Source: Undaria pinnatifida
Lineage: Eukaryota; Sar; Phaeophyceae; Laminariales; Alariaceae
Reading direction: 5' to 3'
Length of the DNA: 64,000 nt
Assembly: GCA_012845835.1 (NCBI GenBank)
Contig: JABAKD010000027.1
Span: 5,201,465 to 5,265,464, forward strand
Under the pieces are notes generated by a model. It did not search any database, was not told the DNA's origin, and was given only the letters and a program-made list of their open reading frames with translations. This document shows positions 1 through 11,002 of this stretch, piece by piece (the first letter of the stretch is position 1; every line of letters begins with the position of its first letter). The translations under genes were made by a program, and so were the position numbers.

Positions 1-49
1 CGTCTAGCTGGGCCAATATCACCCTGCTGCACGCGTGCCGTACAGCACC

Positions 50-710
50 TTAGATTGTGCACGGGTGCGGACTCATCCCCCACCCCAGCAGCCCAGGCTG
101 CTTGGTGTGGCCGACGCTGTAATGGTCATTCAATTTCGACGTGTCTCCCCCCATAGGGGTTAGTTCCGGGTTTTCTACGTCCCAATTTTTGTTGGCGCGG
201 TGCAGATTGTCTTTGCTCCGCCTCGCGTGTGGCGCTGTCGCTCTTGCTGGATTCTTAGTTTCAGAAATGGTTTTGTCCTTGGGGCGGGGTGTTTTGCGAT
301 CGAGTCGGGGCGCCAAGGCTGGAAAAAATTGCATCCGATTATTGTCGCCCGTTGACTCCTTCGTGGGGCGTGATGTGGCGTTGCTTCCTGTTGGCCACAC
401 GCCTACATCACTCGGCAGGTTGAAGGTACGCGCTACGAGCATCTATTTCCCCTCTTGATGTGACCAAAAAGCAAGATAAACACATGACCCCCACCCGACC
501 GGCCATTTGGGTCGGGTCCGAGGCATTGAGACGCAGGTGAGACCGTGTCGTTGATCTGCTGCTTTTTGTTTTCACGACCGTTAGGCGTCGGTGATGGGTT
601 GCTCGGCTGTAGTTCAACGCCAACGATACGCGTTCCTTTCTTATTACTCTGAGTAATAATCTTGGTCGGAAGGTTGTACGGGGAGGTTACCAACTTCAGC
701 AACCAACTGC
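50..710 (-). pseudogene. Possible decayed coding tract, unidentified
   Basis: Two minus-strand open frames overlap head to tail: one from about 710 down to 433 (about 90 residues), and a second in another frame from 442 to 50 (130 codons). The first ends in a motif GGGHVFILLFGHIKRGN; the second is rich in Pro, Lys, Arg, Thr and Asn with few hydrophobic stretches. I do not recognise either product. The 3' part (about 60-160) resembles sequence at 52745-52860, so at least that end is repeat DNA. It could be a frameshifted transposon protein or chance. Confidence 0.22.
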
Positions 711-819
711 TGCTATTAGGCTTTCGGCATCGGAAAGTTGTTTCTGGTGGATTGTTCGCTAGTGTTCGCTTGAAACGGCACAGTTAGCACGTTAGTGGTC
801 CTTGTATAGCCCTGATTGA

Positions 820-960
820 GTAGTGCCGATTGCCCGCTATAGTACCTGTGAAGTCGCGTGGCACATGTGGGAGCCGCCAGTAGCGGCAGTGTGCCAAGTA
901 CCGCCGGTTGCCGCTAAGGTACCGGTATTTCCGACTGGCACATACCGGCGCTACAGAAGG
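820..960. repeat. Dispersed repeat family 7 (GCCGGTTGCC family)
   Basis: GC-rich segment built on short motifs such as GCCGGTTGCCGCTA and TAGTGCC, with internal complementarity. Similar copies lie at 10225-10330, 46640-46860 and 51530-51700, and a weaker one at 60080-60190. No open frame is shared between copies. Function unknown. Confidence 0.5.
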
Positions 961-1084
961 ACTACTACTGTGTACCAGGCTTATTCTTTCAAGGCGCGAA
1001 GAGCATCGATGTGCTGATTATCCGATATTGTGCTATAGCATACAATTATAAACATATATAGTGGTTCTTTTTTTTTAGGGGACA

Positions 1085-1290
1085 AGAATTTTGTCAGGAG
1101 TTTTTTTCGTCGTCTTCAGTATGGTTCGGAACTGGAATTTCTCGGTCAAATCGCTTCGTTCGAGCGCCGTCTTCGGGGGACGGCTCTAATGCCTCTCGCC
1201 CTGCCTTATCCGTTCCGCACCTCGACGTGAACGCGGATGGATGCCGAGCGAAACAAGAGAGAAGCGCGCGAAAAAATGTATTTTGAACGG
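1085..1290 (-). repeat. Copy of a coding-like repeat shared with 20570-20790
   Basis: Read on the minus strand this segment matches the plus strand at 20570-20790 over roughly 150-200 bp. Both translate a similar stretch around ARHPSAFTS, CGTD, ALEP and PE.GA. Either a dispersed element with a coding-like core or a duplicated gene fragment. Neither copy has an intact long frame. Confidence 0.45.
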
Positions 1291-1900
1291 TACTCTCCAG
1301 TTATTCTTCGGTTCGGATCTTGATGAATGGAGAGGTTGATAAAATCAAACTTGGCAAGACATTATTTCCAAATTGGCGTCATATTTTTATGGAAACAAAT
1401 AACATTTACTGTATAAAAAAACCCCATGGTACCGCGGTAGGTATCATAGTAGTGCGTTTATTTATTGAATTTCGATAGGTACACGTACGTACATGGATAG
1501 ACGTGACCAGCGCATGCATGACTAAAACGAGGAGGTAGTGACTAAAATTAATTACTGCGCCAGAAAAAGCCACACAGCAGCATCGCGAGTGGCTGCGTCC
1601 CCGGGGCCTCGAGGGTGGTATTATACAAGTTCGGGCAAATCGACATAGTTTGTACTCGTGCAAGTAATATAGGTACGAGTAAGAGCACACACAGCGATGC
1701 TCTACCACACACACGCCTTTTGCTCCCAGAAAGCCCAACAATGTGGCCGCCCGATATCTTTAAGGGTAGTTTTTACGCTCTCTCATTGGCCGAGGGCTAT
1801 GTGGTGGTCCGCAGATCGTAATACTACATAAATTTCCAAAAGCAGCGCAGCCGCGTTTCTCGTCCATTTCTGGCCTGTTTTGGGTCCGGGTTGGGGTAGG
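1290..1900. other. No recognisable feature
   Basis: AT/GC-mixed DNA with only short frames on both strands. No repeat, RNA gene or exon could be supported. Confidence 0.5.
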
Positions 1901-1932
1901 GGTTAACGTTAGGGTTAGGGTTGGGGTTAGAG
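1900..1932 (+). repeat. Short TTAGGG-like tract
   Basis: Two perfect TTAGGG units plus degenerate neighbours (GTTAGGGTTAGGGTTGGGG). Too short to be a telomere; a similar degenerate tract lies at 29196-29242. Confidence 0.4.
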
Positions 1933-2439
1933 GGTCGATTGGGTCTACGCCCGTACCTCTATCCGACCAGGAAGCGCTTTCTGCTCCCAAACGCGAACAG
2001 CCCACCGCCCCAAAGATCCGGGCGGCCAACTTGTTAGGTGAGCTCCATTTTTGTCTCACTTATATTTCATGGGGAGAGGGTGTACCAAAACACAGGCAAT
2101 AACTTTCGACACAAAAAACAAGGGGGAAAAACGTTCCTTCTGTTGTTAAGCTGCGCCACGCGAAGGTCGTAAATAGACGGTATCCACGGAAGAAACCAGT
2201 GGCATGCATTCGTCCCGGTATCGCATCGTTTGGTGGTTATTTTCCCCGAGATCGTGACCCGATGGAGAAATACAGGCGGTGTGAATGTCGTGCTTTGCTG
2301 TCGCTGTGGTCCCCGACTCCGTTGCTGTGGCCGTTTGCAGGTCAAGTGCAAGTGGTCGTGTTGGTACGTAACTGCGACAAATAACTTGGTGTTGCTTCGT
2401 ACTTGACGTGCTCCTTGCTGCTGATTGCTGATTGATCAT

Positions 2440-2477
2440 CTCTAGTGAGTTTTTGTTGTTGTTGTTGTTATTGTTGG

Positions 2478-2543
<66 letters not shown>

Positions 2544-2600
2544 TGTTGTTGCTGTTGTTGTTGTTGTTGTTGCTGCTGCTGTTGTTGTTGTTTTGGCACA
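2440..2600 (-). repeat. (CAA/CAG)n microsatellite at a SINE tail
   Basis: About 150 bp of TTG/CTG triplets on the plus strand (CAA/CAG on the minus strand), interrupted by a few point changes. It begins exactly where the A-rich 3' tail of the minus-strand SINE at 2605-2880 should start. It translates as homopolymers (Leu, Cys, Asn, Gln) that should not be called genes. Confidence 0.9.
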
Positions 2601-2604
2601 CTTC

Positions 2605-2880
2605 TACTTTTCAGCTTCTGGACAAGCCGTGGTCACAGGTGTCGTCCCTTCCCCCCCCGGTTATTGCCTTCAATTTTCATCGCGCATAGGGTTCAGCACC
2701 CACTGCTCGTCGATTTTTCATCGACTATTGCTGACTCACGCTCTCGCGCTTTCCGCAAGTCAATTAGTGCACAAGAAAAAGTCCCACGAATTTATACGAG
2801 TATGCACTCGGGGGGATTCGAACTCACTAAACTGACCTATACGGGGCTCGTACGAGGCTCGAGGATAACGTGATACGCGT
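2605..2880 (-). mobile_element. SINE family 1, nearly full length
   Basis: Minus-strand tRNA-derived SINE-like repeat. The head near 2880 carries the GCGTATCA..GTTATCCTCGAG block and a B-box-like GAGTTCGAATCCCC. The body holds GACTTGCGGAAAGCGCGAG and the core CCTGTGACCACGGCTTGTC, and the tail runs into the CAA microsatellite. Other copies lie at 32812-33108, 35544-35850 and 39024-39335. Confidence 0.75.
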
Positions 2881-2939
2881 ATGCGGACACAAATTCAGGA
2901 GTAGTAGTGCGTTTGCCCCATGTTCTAGTTGTAAATACC

Positions 2940-3960
2940 TCTTGAAGGGTTTCTGAACCGGGGTTCGACCCTGTTCTGTGGTGCTAGCGTTGTATACGAA
3001 CCTCAGCTTGATTCCACACCAAGCGGTGTGGTGTCGACCGGGAGAAGTCGGTTTTCGTCCCCGTTTTGTTGGAGTTAATGTGGTATGGAAGCATTTCTGG
3101 AACGGGGATGGAGCCCTATCCTCATCGGGTGCGCTGGAACGTCCCCCTCCCCTTTGCTGGCCTATATCATCCCCGGGTGACTCTGGCTCTACGAGCTGCA
3201 CAGTCAATCAACGATAAGCCAATGCGAATAGATGATTGTCATACCATCATGTGGGGCTGCTATGTCGACCCGCGGGAGAAATCGGTTATCATCCCCGGTT
3301 TGTCAGGATGTCTAAAACAGGCATAGGACTCTATATCCTCCCATGGTGGCGCTGTCTTTGAGTCTAAGCCCCAGCCAATCAGCGGTAAGCGAATATGGTT
3401 GGGGTTCCACGTCGTGCGATTTGGTGTCGACACGGGAGGCCATCGTTGTTGTTCCCGCGCTTTTGGAGCTGTAGAGATTCGGGGGATTCATGAGTCGGGG
3501 ATGGGACCCTATCTTCCCTGGCTGCGACGGAAATGCCCCCCATTGATGGGCCTCTATCCGCCCAGGACGGCGCTGAGGAGCTCGAACCAATCAGCGATTA
3601 GCCAACGGGATTGGGTTTTCCTCACCGTGCGGGGCGGTGTCGACCCGAAAAAGCTCGGTTTGCTTCCCCGGTGGATCGATTTTTTAGAGACGTGGAACGA
3701 CCTCTGGACGGGGGATGGGACCCTATATCCTCCCGAGGTGGAGCTGGCTCAACATACGAACCTAGCCAATCAGAGATCGGCCGGTGGGGTTGGGATTTCC
3801 ACACCGTGCGGGGAGGTATCAACCCGGATGATATCTGTTTTCGTCCCCGGGTTGTCGGGGTTGTAGATGTGTGAATGGATTCCAATCCAGGGTTGTGGCC
3901 CTAGCGTGCTCGGGTGACGCTTACTTTGTGTATGAATCCCGGCCAATGAGCGATCAGACA
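2940..3960 (+). repeat. Tandem array of about five ~200 bp units
   Basis: Five degenerate units, each with the same ordered landmarks: a GTGTCGACC..GGAGAA block (near 3033, 3267, 3428, 3638, 3815), a GTCCCCGG-like block, GGGGATGG.ACCCTAT (near 3108, 3318, 3498, 3711, 3893) and CCAATCAGCGAT (near 3203, 3373, 3594, 3763, 3940). Spacing alternates around 180 and 212 bp. No coding frame is kept across units. Confidence 0.75.
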
Positions 3961-6190
3961 AAAATGACATATTTTCGTTTTCGTCTAAAAAACCTCGAGC
4001 CCGAAATTCTTGACTGTCAAAATCGCAAGCGCTGTACGTAGTCGCGTGCAGCATCTACAAGAAGTGAGTGATCTACAGCTAGCAACAAGCAGCAGCATTG
4101 CAATAGCATTCGAGGATTTGAATGACGAAGGCAGCGATACCACCGTGTTTCACGCCCGGAACAACGTCAGTACGTCTCTCCACGATCAGACAACACACAG
4201 ACAGTCGATCTGGGAGGCTCGGATCCAGATATATTATATCATGCATTGTATATTTCAGAAGCTGGCTCAGTGAACGCCTCTCAGTGCCTACGAAGAAAAC
4301 ACGCAGCGGACATGGTCAGTCACCTTCCTGGCCCCGGGTGCTAGATTGAGTAAAAATATCAAGTGTCGCACTCGACACGTTTCGTCGCCAGACTAAAGGG
4401 TCAGTCGGCGTGTGCTCGGATTTATCCGATCGAAATCTGATGAAGCTCGGAATCGGATTCACTTACAAAACGGTAGCAAGTAGTCCATTGTTATGATTTT
4501 GCTAGTCTATATCGAGCTCTTGGCCTTACCTTAAATACTGTACACGTAGACTATGATTGAGTGTGTGATGACTTTTTTACTCCACCAAAAGTAATGAATC
4601 GAACAATTCGAAGTGCTGCCCTGCCCTACCCGAAGCATGGATGCCGGCGAATGCCGGCACCTATGCGGAGCCCGTGTATTATCTGCGTTTGTTGAAGTTC
4701 TTTGGCTCCGGTTGCACTGATTTTCATAGACCCGTTTGAGATCATGGATACGTAATGGGGTAAACACAGCTTGCAGACAAAACAACAAAACGGCAAGGTT
4801 TGTCGTCGTCGAGGTCAGGGCTGTCTAGATCAGGCGGGTATGAGAAACTGCATCAAGCCAATCTGCACACGGTGGCACTACCGCATGACGCGCAAGGTAG
4901 CACCCCCTCTCCGTCAATTTTCCAAGCTGATTGGTCGGCGACGGGAAGGGTGCCAACGCCGAGCGATGCGTCATTGGACATTTATATCGATGAGGTCTTT
5001 CCAACGCCGTCATTTTCGTGGTGGGTGCCCACCTAGTTTGGGAGAATTCGCTTTGGAAAAAACGTCCCTGGGGTGTCTTATCTTACATGTTGTAAGGTAC
5101 TTGAACACCGTAAGACGGTGGCTTCCCCCTCGATTTCCTGGAGACCCACCGAAGCCAGAATATATTCCCTTCATAGGCCACAACACCATCAATTATCCTC
5201 CCTCTTGATTCTCAGTGGCTCCAAAGCGAACACCTTGGAGTGCATGGTACCTTTTTTCTCTGGGGCTTGCACATCTGCCGTTCAAGGCTACGGTAATGTC
5301 CGACCTGCCAACTTGAAAATGTGATGAAAAAACACGTACAGCCTGCTGTGTTTATTTGATTGGAAAACAGGTCATTTACAGTCTCGCGCGGTCGCAGCGA
5401 CGACAATTAGAACATAACCACCGCCCACTTTACCGCACGCCGGAAACAGAGTCGCAACACCAACGTCACTGTCACTGCCAAAGATTTACAGCCGCGCCTG
5501 CTGATGATATACAGGCGGACATCCTCCGCGCAACACCGTCAAGCCAAAAGCAAAAGCAGTGCTGCAGGGTGAACACATAGGAAGCATGTGCATACACACT
5601 AACACATTCCAGTGTTCCTTCGGGCGAGTTGGACAGCATTCAAAAGTCAGGGACGCCACAGGCTGACTGGATGATATCCCGAGTCAGCATCCCTTGAAAA
5701 TCGTGTTTATCCGCCTCTCCGATCCACCGCCTGCAAGTTTTTCGCACATTTGGCGGGTTGGGAAAAAACGATTGGGGTCATGAACAACTCAATGAAGATG
5801 GTCCCAAAATACTGGAGTCACTTATGACAGTCAAGCAAGAACATCAAAGATAACGCAATTTGGGAGTCAACCAAGAAAAATCACAACAACGACGACCCCA
5901 AACACGGGAGTCGACTTAACAGCCAATTCAGAAAATCATTTGTTACAACAGGGCGAGTGTGGAAAAACTTCTTTTTTTTTTTAATTCAGTGCGTGTATCT
6001 AGTGTAAAAGAGAAGGGTTTTTTGATGAAAAGGCCGAAACAAAAATTCCCTAACCCTGACCCATGGCCCTCACAAGTTTTGTCAAACGTTCGGGTGCACA
6101 CAAACCTTCCTGCAAGCGGCGCTGAACAGCCGATAGTTGCCTCCCCTCCATACTACACAACATACCATACGAAGGTTCTGGAGATCACGT
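3960..6190. other. No confident feature
   Basis: Contains short open frames only. A plus-strand frame at 4010-4273 (87 codons, non-ATG start) has exon-like composition and an internal GTGAGT, but no acceptor or homology that I can defend. No repeat copy was recognised. Confidence 0.4.
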
Positions 6191-6194
6191 GACA

Positions 6195-6690
6195 TTTGAC
6201 CCTTCTAAAGGTGTGCCGCGGCTGAGGAGGAGGCCCACATCGCCTCCATACTTTGTGCACTCCCTTGAATATTCGCCTACAACGCGTGCTACGATAGGGG
6301 TGCGCAGCACTTTATGGCCAAAATACTTCTGATCGAACGGGATTTCTTAACCGAGAGGCCAGCCAATAGGAATACCGCGTCTCCTACGTTTTTTTCCGTG
6401 ACACACCTAGGCCATGGCGATGGTTGTGCATTGGGTTACACGTTCATTTTTTCTCAAAAGTAAGATTTTGGACAAGGTGCACAGATCCTCAAGTGAAGCG
6501 TCCCAAAATATTTAGGTGCACTCCTACCGTACCACGCGTAACATACGGTACAGAGGTCTTCTGAAATTTACATGGACTGCAACCCTTCTAAGGTGTCCTA
6601 TGGCGGGGGAAGAGACACACACCGCCTCCACACCTCTTGCACTCCCTGCAACTATCGCCTACGGGAAGAGGGAGATAGTAAAAAAACGGC
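6195..6690. repeat. Weak duplicated segment
   Basis: Segments at about 6203-6295 and 6585-6670 share ACCCTTCTAA.GGTGT followed by CCGCCTCCA and TTGCACTCCCT..AATATCGCCTAC-like sequence, so they look like diverged copies of one unit. The spacer contains a CCAATAGGA site. No gene was recognised. Confidence 0.35.
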
Positions 6691-6715
6691 TTCCTCAATA
6701 ACGGCGCTCACTCAC

Positions 6716-7371
6716 CCTGCCTGCTTGTCGTAGATGTAGCGATGCGGTCCCGAACGCGGCGACATCATGCAAATCTGGTAAATGCTCAGATCGAACTTTA
6801 TCCAGTACGTCCCCACTTCCGGTCCGAGCTCCGCGAACACCTCCAGCCCTTCCCGGCGCACGGTGAACACATCATTGAACGGCTCCATGGCCTTTAGCGC
6901 CTTCTCCACCTTGTCAATCTCCTCCTCCCCCACCTTGCGAATCTCCTTCTTCGTGAGCTTGGCGAACTCTTTGTTGGCGCGCTGCGTGTACTCGTTCATG
7001 TTCTTCCACTCATACGAGGACAATGTTCGGGTGACGCCGCTGGGGGCGGAAAGGCTGTCGTGGATTGTCGACCGGGCGCGGCGAGAGCGGCGTCGGCGAC
7101 CCAGCGCAGCGGCGGCCGTGGTCGGGGCCGGGTCGCTCAGCGACGGTGACGGTGGCAACGACGAGAGCGATACGAAGCCTTTCCGCCACAAACTTGTGCA
7201 AGGAGGAGCCAATAATCTCGGACATGGTGCCGATGTAGCGGTTACTGCGAAGGTGTTAAGGACGAGGGCCGAGGAAGGAAACGTCGTCGGTCGATTAACG
7301 CCACCGTACAGGGAAAAAACAACCATGGGAGGCGTGCTGCGATAGGGGTTCCACGTTTCGGCGAAAAACAC
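6716..7371 (-). CDS. Frataxin-like protein, 5' exon (partial)
   Basis: Frataxin is a mitochondrial protein of iron-sulfur cluster assembly. The last ~100 codons of this 219-codon open frame resemble its fold. An acidic amphipathic helix (EYTQRANKEFAKLTKKEI, then EEEIDKVEKALKAMEP) is followed by strands ending ELGPEVGTYWIKF and the motif MMSPRSGPHRYIYD, which matches the family's conserved SP.SGP.RY segment. The upstream ~115 residues are Arg/Ser/Ala-rich (LGRRRRSRRARS), as expected for a mitochondrial presequence. Start could be the codon at 7371 or the ATG at 7326; a competing frame beginning MSEIIGSS (about 7225) leaves the 5' structure open. The exon ends at a GTGAGT donor (6715-6710), phase 2, so the C-terminal ~25-35 residues must lie in a further exon at lower coordinates; I could not locate it. 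Family call is by motif recognition only. Confidence 0.6.
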
Positions 7372-8130
7372 CTGTGACTGGTGGGGATCCTCAACCGAGG
7401 ATCTACCCCGAGGATCTACCCGCTATGTATCGATGGGATGCCGTTGTGTGTTATGCAGTGGTATTCGTTGCATACCTAGGCCATGGGATTGTTCATCCTG
7501 TTGCCTTTTTCACTTTGTTCCGTGGTCGGGTGGGGTACTATTAATAATATACCGGTATAAAATTCCTCAAGTGGTTAGGAGCCTCAGAATAAAAAATGGT
7601 GAGCCCCCATCGTACAGTCAATGACCCTCAAAAGCAGTTCGGTGTGCGCTGAGCCCGGCGAAAACCGGCTACGGACGCGTATAAATCGGAGATTGACGAA
7701 GTGTTTCACCATGGTACCGGTAGTTAGTCATGTCGATCGTTGCACTCAAGACCTTGCAGTGATAAGAGAAGGGTACAAGCGACGACCGCTTTCATTCCCG
7801 TGGAATTTGGTTGGGATAGACATGGTGCTCAGCGTACTCTCCCAGATTGAACTAAAGGTTTACTCATAAACACGTTGACGGGGCCAAACATTGACGTGGG
7901 TTTGGTCAAAAAGCATTTAGTAACATGATCGCGTGATACCTCCAATCCGCGCGTGCTTGATTGACTTTCAAATAGAATTAATTACTTAGTTCTTGACCCC
8001 CTCTGAGGTCTCGATCGGCATATTCTCCCCCCTCCCAGCCCTTCTCATACCGTAATTGCCGAAAAGAAAATTAGTTGCTGGGAAAAAGAACCGTCCCGAA
8101 GTTCCTTGCCTTCCTTGCTTTCCTGATAAT
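7372..8130. other. No recognisable feature; possible upstream region of the frataxin-like gene
   Basis: Short frames only. It would hold promoter and 5' UTR of the minus-strand frataxin-like gene, but no promoter element stands out. Confidence 0.35.
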
Positions 8131-8202
8131 TCTTAGCTTTCTTTGCTCTCTGATCTTTTTACTGCTTAGCTTTCTTTGCTCTCTGATCTTTTTATTTTGC
8201 TT
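8130..8202 (+). repeat. Two-copy ~33 bp tandem repeat
   Basis: The unit CTTAGCTTTCTTTGCTCTCT plus GATCTTTTTA occurs twice in a row within a pyrimidine-rich stretch. Confidence 0.7.
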
Positions 8203-8538
8203 TTTCAGCAACTTCTTTTTGTACTTTCACTTTTGAAGTTGGCAAATTGCTGGCTGAGAGGGAATTGCCGTTGACGGCTGCCAACAATTTGAATTTGAAA
8301 TTTGCCGGATCGGCAATAACAATTTGAAGTTTTTTGCGAAGCGGACCAAGGCTAGTGCGGGAAAAGGCTCCGTCAACAGTGGGGGTGGTGGAGGTTCAGG
8401 ATCAGGCGTGTGGACGTTGGTTGGGCAAGAACGGGACTCAGCTTCTTCTGGCAATCCTGATAGGCCGTGCCCGAGAAAGGGTTGTGACGGCTTCCTCATC
8501 GCACGAACGCACGAACCAGGAAAAAAGGGAGTTCCCAG

Positions 8539-8719
8539 TACGCTGTCTGCGACACCCGCAGGAGTGACGACCCTTCCACGTGCCAAGCTTTTTATAACCT
8601 TAACAAGAAGCACTGGGGAAGCGGCTACAACCCTCGTGTGTGTGACTGGTGTGACGCGAACGCCTGTGATTCACCTTCGATCGGCGTCCCTAACGAAGGA
8701 GCTGAGAGCTTGACGAAAC
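8539..8719 (+). CDS. Exon-like segment, Cys/Trp-rich unknown protein
   Basis: Open in one frame for 60 codons plus 1 nt, ending at a perfect donor GTGAGT (8720-8725). The predicted peptide has protein-like composition with five spaced cysteines: AVCDTRRSDDPSTCQAF, then KKHWGSGYNPRVCDWCDANA. The CDWC pair suggests a metal-binding or disulfide-rich module; I do not recognise a family. The left boundary is uncertain: the AG at 8537-8538 is possible but lacks a pyrimidine tract, and the frame is open back to a TGA near 8484. Overlapping frames of 77 and 129 codons in the other registers look like shadows. It might also be a gene fragment. No downstream exon with compatible phase was found nearby. 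Confidence 0.4.
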
Positions 8720-9099
8720 GTGAGTTTCATTTCTTCGTGTTGTTGGGATTTGGTGTTTGTTGTCTCTACTGAATCATGATGTTGAGATTTTGTTCCCGTT
8801 GTCAGTGTGTTCAGCGCCGTGCGACATAGGTAAGACACTAGATGTCAACACCCTGTATTTTCGGTAGTAGTGCTGCGTTGAGTGTTGGCTGAGTGTGCTG
8901 CAGGTTGTGCGCAATATGTGGTTTTGGGTGTTGGTGAACTCAAGCGAATCATGTTTCCAATAATGATGCACATTGAAATTTACATTGTTTGACCTTGTGT
9001 GCCTGTCTGCAACGTTTGCTGTAGCATGTGCTTGCTACACCAGCGTGGTCGAACTACCACACGGTGTGGAAGCTGTGCTTGGGGACGCGTAGCCTGAAC

Positions 9100-10060
9100 A
9101 AACTCAAGTTCGCCTGGGTGGTCACGGAGGGCAGTCCCGTCGTCGGGGTAAGCATGTTGTACTAGTTGTCTACGCAGTGACACTGTGTGCTGTGATTTCT
9201 TCTTCATGCGTACAACCAAACACACTTTTTGTATGTACGAGTACGAGTAAGGGGCAGTCCCGTTATCGGGGTAAGCCAGGGTTGTACAAGTGGCCCATGC
9301 AGTGACGCTGTGTGCTGTGATTTATTTTCCATACGTACAACCAAACACACTTTTTGTATGTACGGCTACGTGTACGGGGCAGTCCCGTTATCGGGGTGTA
9401 AGCGGGGGGTGTACAAGTAATAGTCTAGACTATGCAGTGATGCTGTGTGCTGTGATTTTTTTATTATGTACAACCAAATACACTTTATGTGTACGGCTAG
9501 GCCCATGCAGTGACGCTGTGTGACGTGATTTATTTTTCATACGTACAACCAAACACACTTTTTGTCGTATAACCAAACACACTTTTTGTATGGACGACTA
9601 CGTGTACGGGGCAGTCCCGTCATCGGGGTATAAGCGGCGGTTGTACAAGTGATGGTCTATGCAGTGACGCTGTGTGCTGTGATTTCTTTTTCATACGTAC
9701 AACCGAACACACTTCATGTATGTACGACTACGAGTACGGGGCAGTCCCGCCATCGGGGTAAGCGGGGGTTGAACAAGTGGTCCATGCAGTGACGCTTTGT
9801 GCCGTGATATAAACACACTTTTTGGATGTACGACTACGACTACGTGGTATCTATACATGTAAGACGCAATAAAAACGGGCAAGTCCCATCACGGGGGTCA
9901 GCCAGGGTTGTAAAAATGGTCCATGCAGTGATAAATGACACAGCAGCATCATACCATCAGCACCAGTCGCAGAACACACTGGAGGTTGATATATAGCAGT
10001 AACCAGAAGCTGAAGTTAACCTGGGTGGTGCTGGAGAGCAGTCCCGGGATTGGGGTTAGC
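9100..10060 (+). repeat. Tandem array, ~125 bp units
   Basis: About six to seven units carrying GGGCAGTCCCGTTATCGGGG, then GTTGTACAAGTGG, ATGCAGTGACGCTGTGTGCT and CGTACAACCAAACACACTTT. The CAGTCCCG block recurs near 9130, 9252, 9378, 9610, 9739, 9880 and 10037, the last ones diverged. The small open frames inside follow the repeat and are not genes. Confidence 0.85.
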
Positions 10061-10224
10061 GAGTTGTTCATGTAGTGACGCGGTGTACTACTGTTAGACT
10101 ACTCATTTTTGATACCACATAAACCTTTGTATTAATGAGTACAAGTAGGGTGCGCAACCTCTTCAGGAATCGCACTACACGTCGGTCGTAATAGTATTGA
10201 TAGCATCAGTAATAGAGTAGTACC

Positions 10225-10330
10225 GAACAATATATACAGCAGGTACTGACTCTTACCCTTCGTTGCCGGTATTCCGCCGGTAGGCCTTATATAGCAGTAT
10301 ACCGGGGCTTACGCTTACCAGTTGCGACTG
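10225..10330. repeat. Family 7 repeat copy, diverged
   Basis: Contains TTGCCGGTATTCCGCCGGTA and TATAGCAGTATACCGG, resembling the GCCGGTTGCC family seen at 820-960 and 46640-46860. Confidence 0.3.
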
Positions 10331-10544
10331 TGAATCCCGTTCGTTCCTGTCCCAGTGGTGGTTTCATAGGTGTTAGCAACGTTGTGGTACCAGGCAGGGC
10401 TTTGCCCATGAACGACCGCTTTTATTACAGTGTTACGACTTCCTTTCAAACTTTGGAAACCGACGACAGCTACTATTAAGTGACCTTACTATTTTGAACA
10501 TTCACTGAACGCTAGGTATTCCCATCCGTTGTTGTCGTTTGCAG

Positions 10545-10717
10545 AAGCCCTGCGAAGCAGTCGCCGAGGGCCGCCAAGTCGGCAAGGACATAAACACGAA
10601 TTGCACCGGCGACATCAAGGTCGGTGACCTCCTCCTGAAGACGGCAGGCGACCACTTGCTCGATATATACCTCCCGCATTCCAATCCCACGGTGCCAAGA
10701 GGGCGTTCTACATCGAC
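10545..10717 (+). CDS. Exon-like segment, unknown protein
   Basis: Begins after a good acceptor (TTGTTGTCGTTTGCAG, ending 10544) and could end at the donor GTACGT (10718). The frame KPCEAVAEGRQVGKDINT, then CTGDIKVGDLLLKTAGDH is open throughout (57 codons + 2 nt) and actually runs to a stop at 10739. Composition is protein-like, with two cysteines; no family recognised. A different register of the last third reads GAKRAFYID up to the same donor, so the true frame near the 3' end is uncertain. It probably belongs with the Cys-rich segment at 11003-11104, but the phases do not join cleanly. Confidence 0.4.
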
Positions 10718-11002
10718 GTACGTTCTACTCTTATCTTGAGTCCTCTGTGTCACGAGTCCCTATAAATATTCGAGACATCCATGTCTCTTGCTCGAGACTA
10801 GGGGATTGCGTGCGGATATATGCAGTGCGGCTCTTCTTCCAAGTACCAAGAGCAAGTACAACAATACCACAACAATTACTAACAACGAAAGAAGGAGCTC
10901 CAATAGTTTGGATGGTAACGACGTCTGCTGGAGAGAAGTACGAATATTCTTTTACACATACTTATCGACGTCCTCCCGCTATGCTTCAACGTTTGTGGAC
11001 AG

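Noticed and set aside
1900-1932. Telomere
   Set aside because: Only two perfect TTAGGG units inside ordinary sequence; no terminal array.
2432-2873. Open frames of up to 151 codons giving poly-Leu, poly-Cys or poly-Asn
   Set aside because: They are translations of the CAA/CAG microsatellite in different frames; no protein-like sequence surrounds them.
6782-7345. 187-codon plus-strand frame opposite the frataxin-like exon
   Set aside because: Antisense shadow of the minus-strand frame that carries the frataxin-like motifs and a donor.
9100-10060. CRISPR-like array
   Set aside because: Repeats and 'spacers' are both conserved between units, so it is an ordinary tandem repeat in a eukaryotic context.
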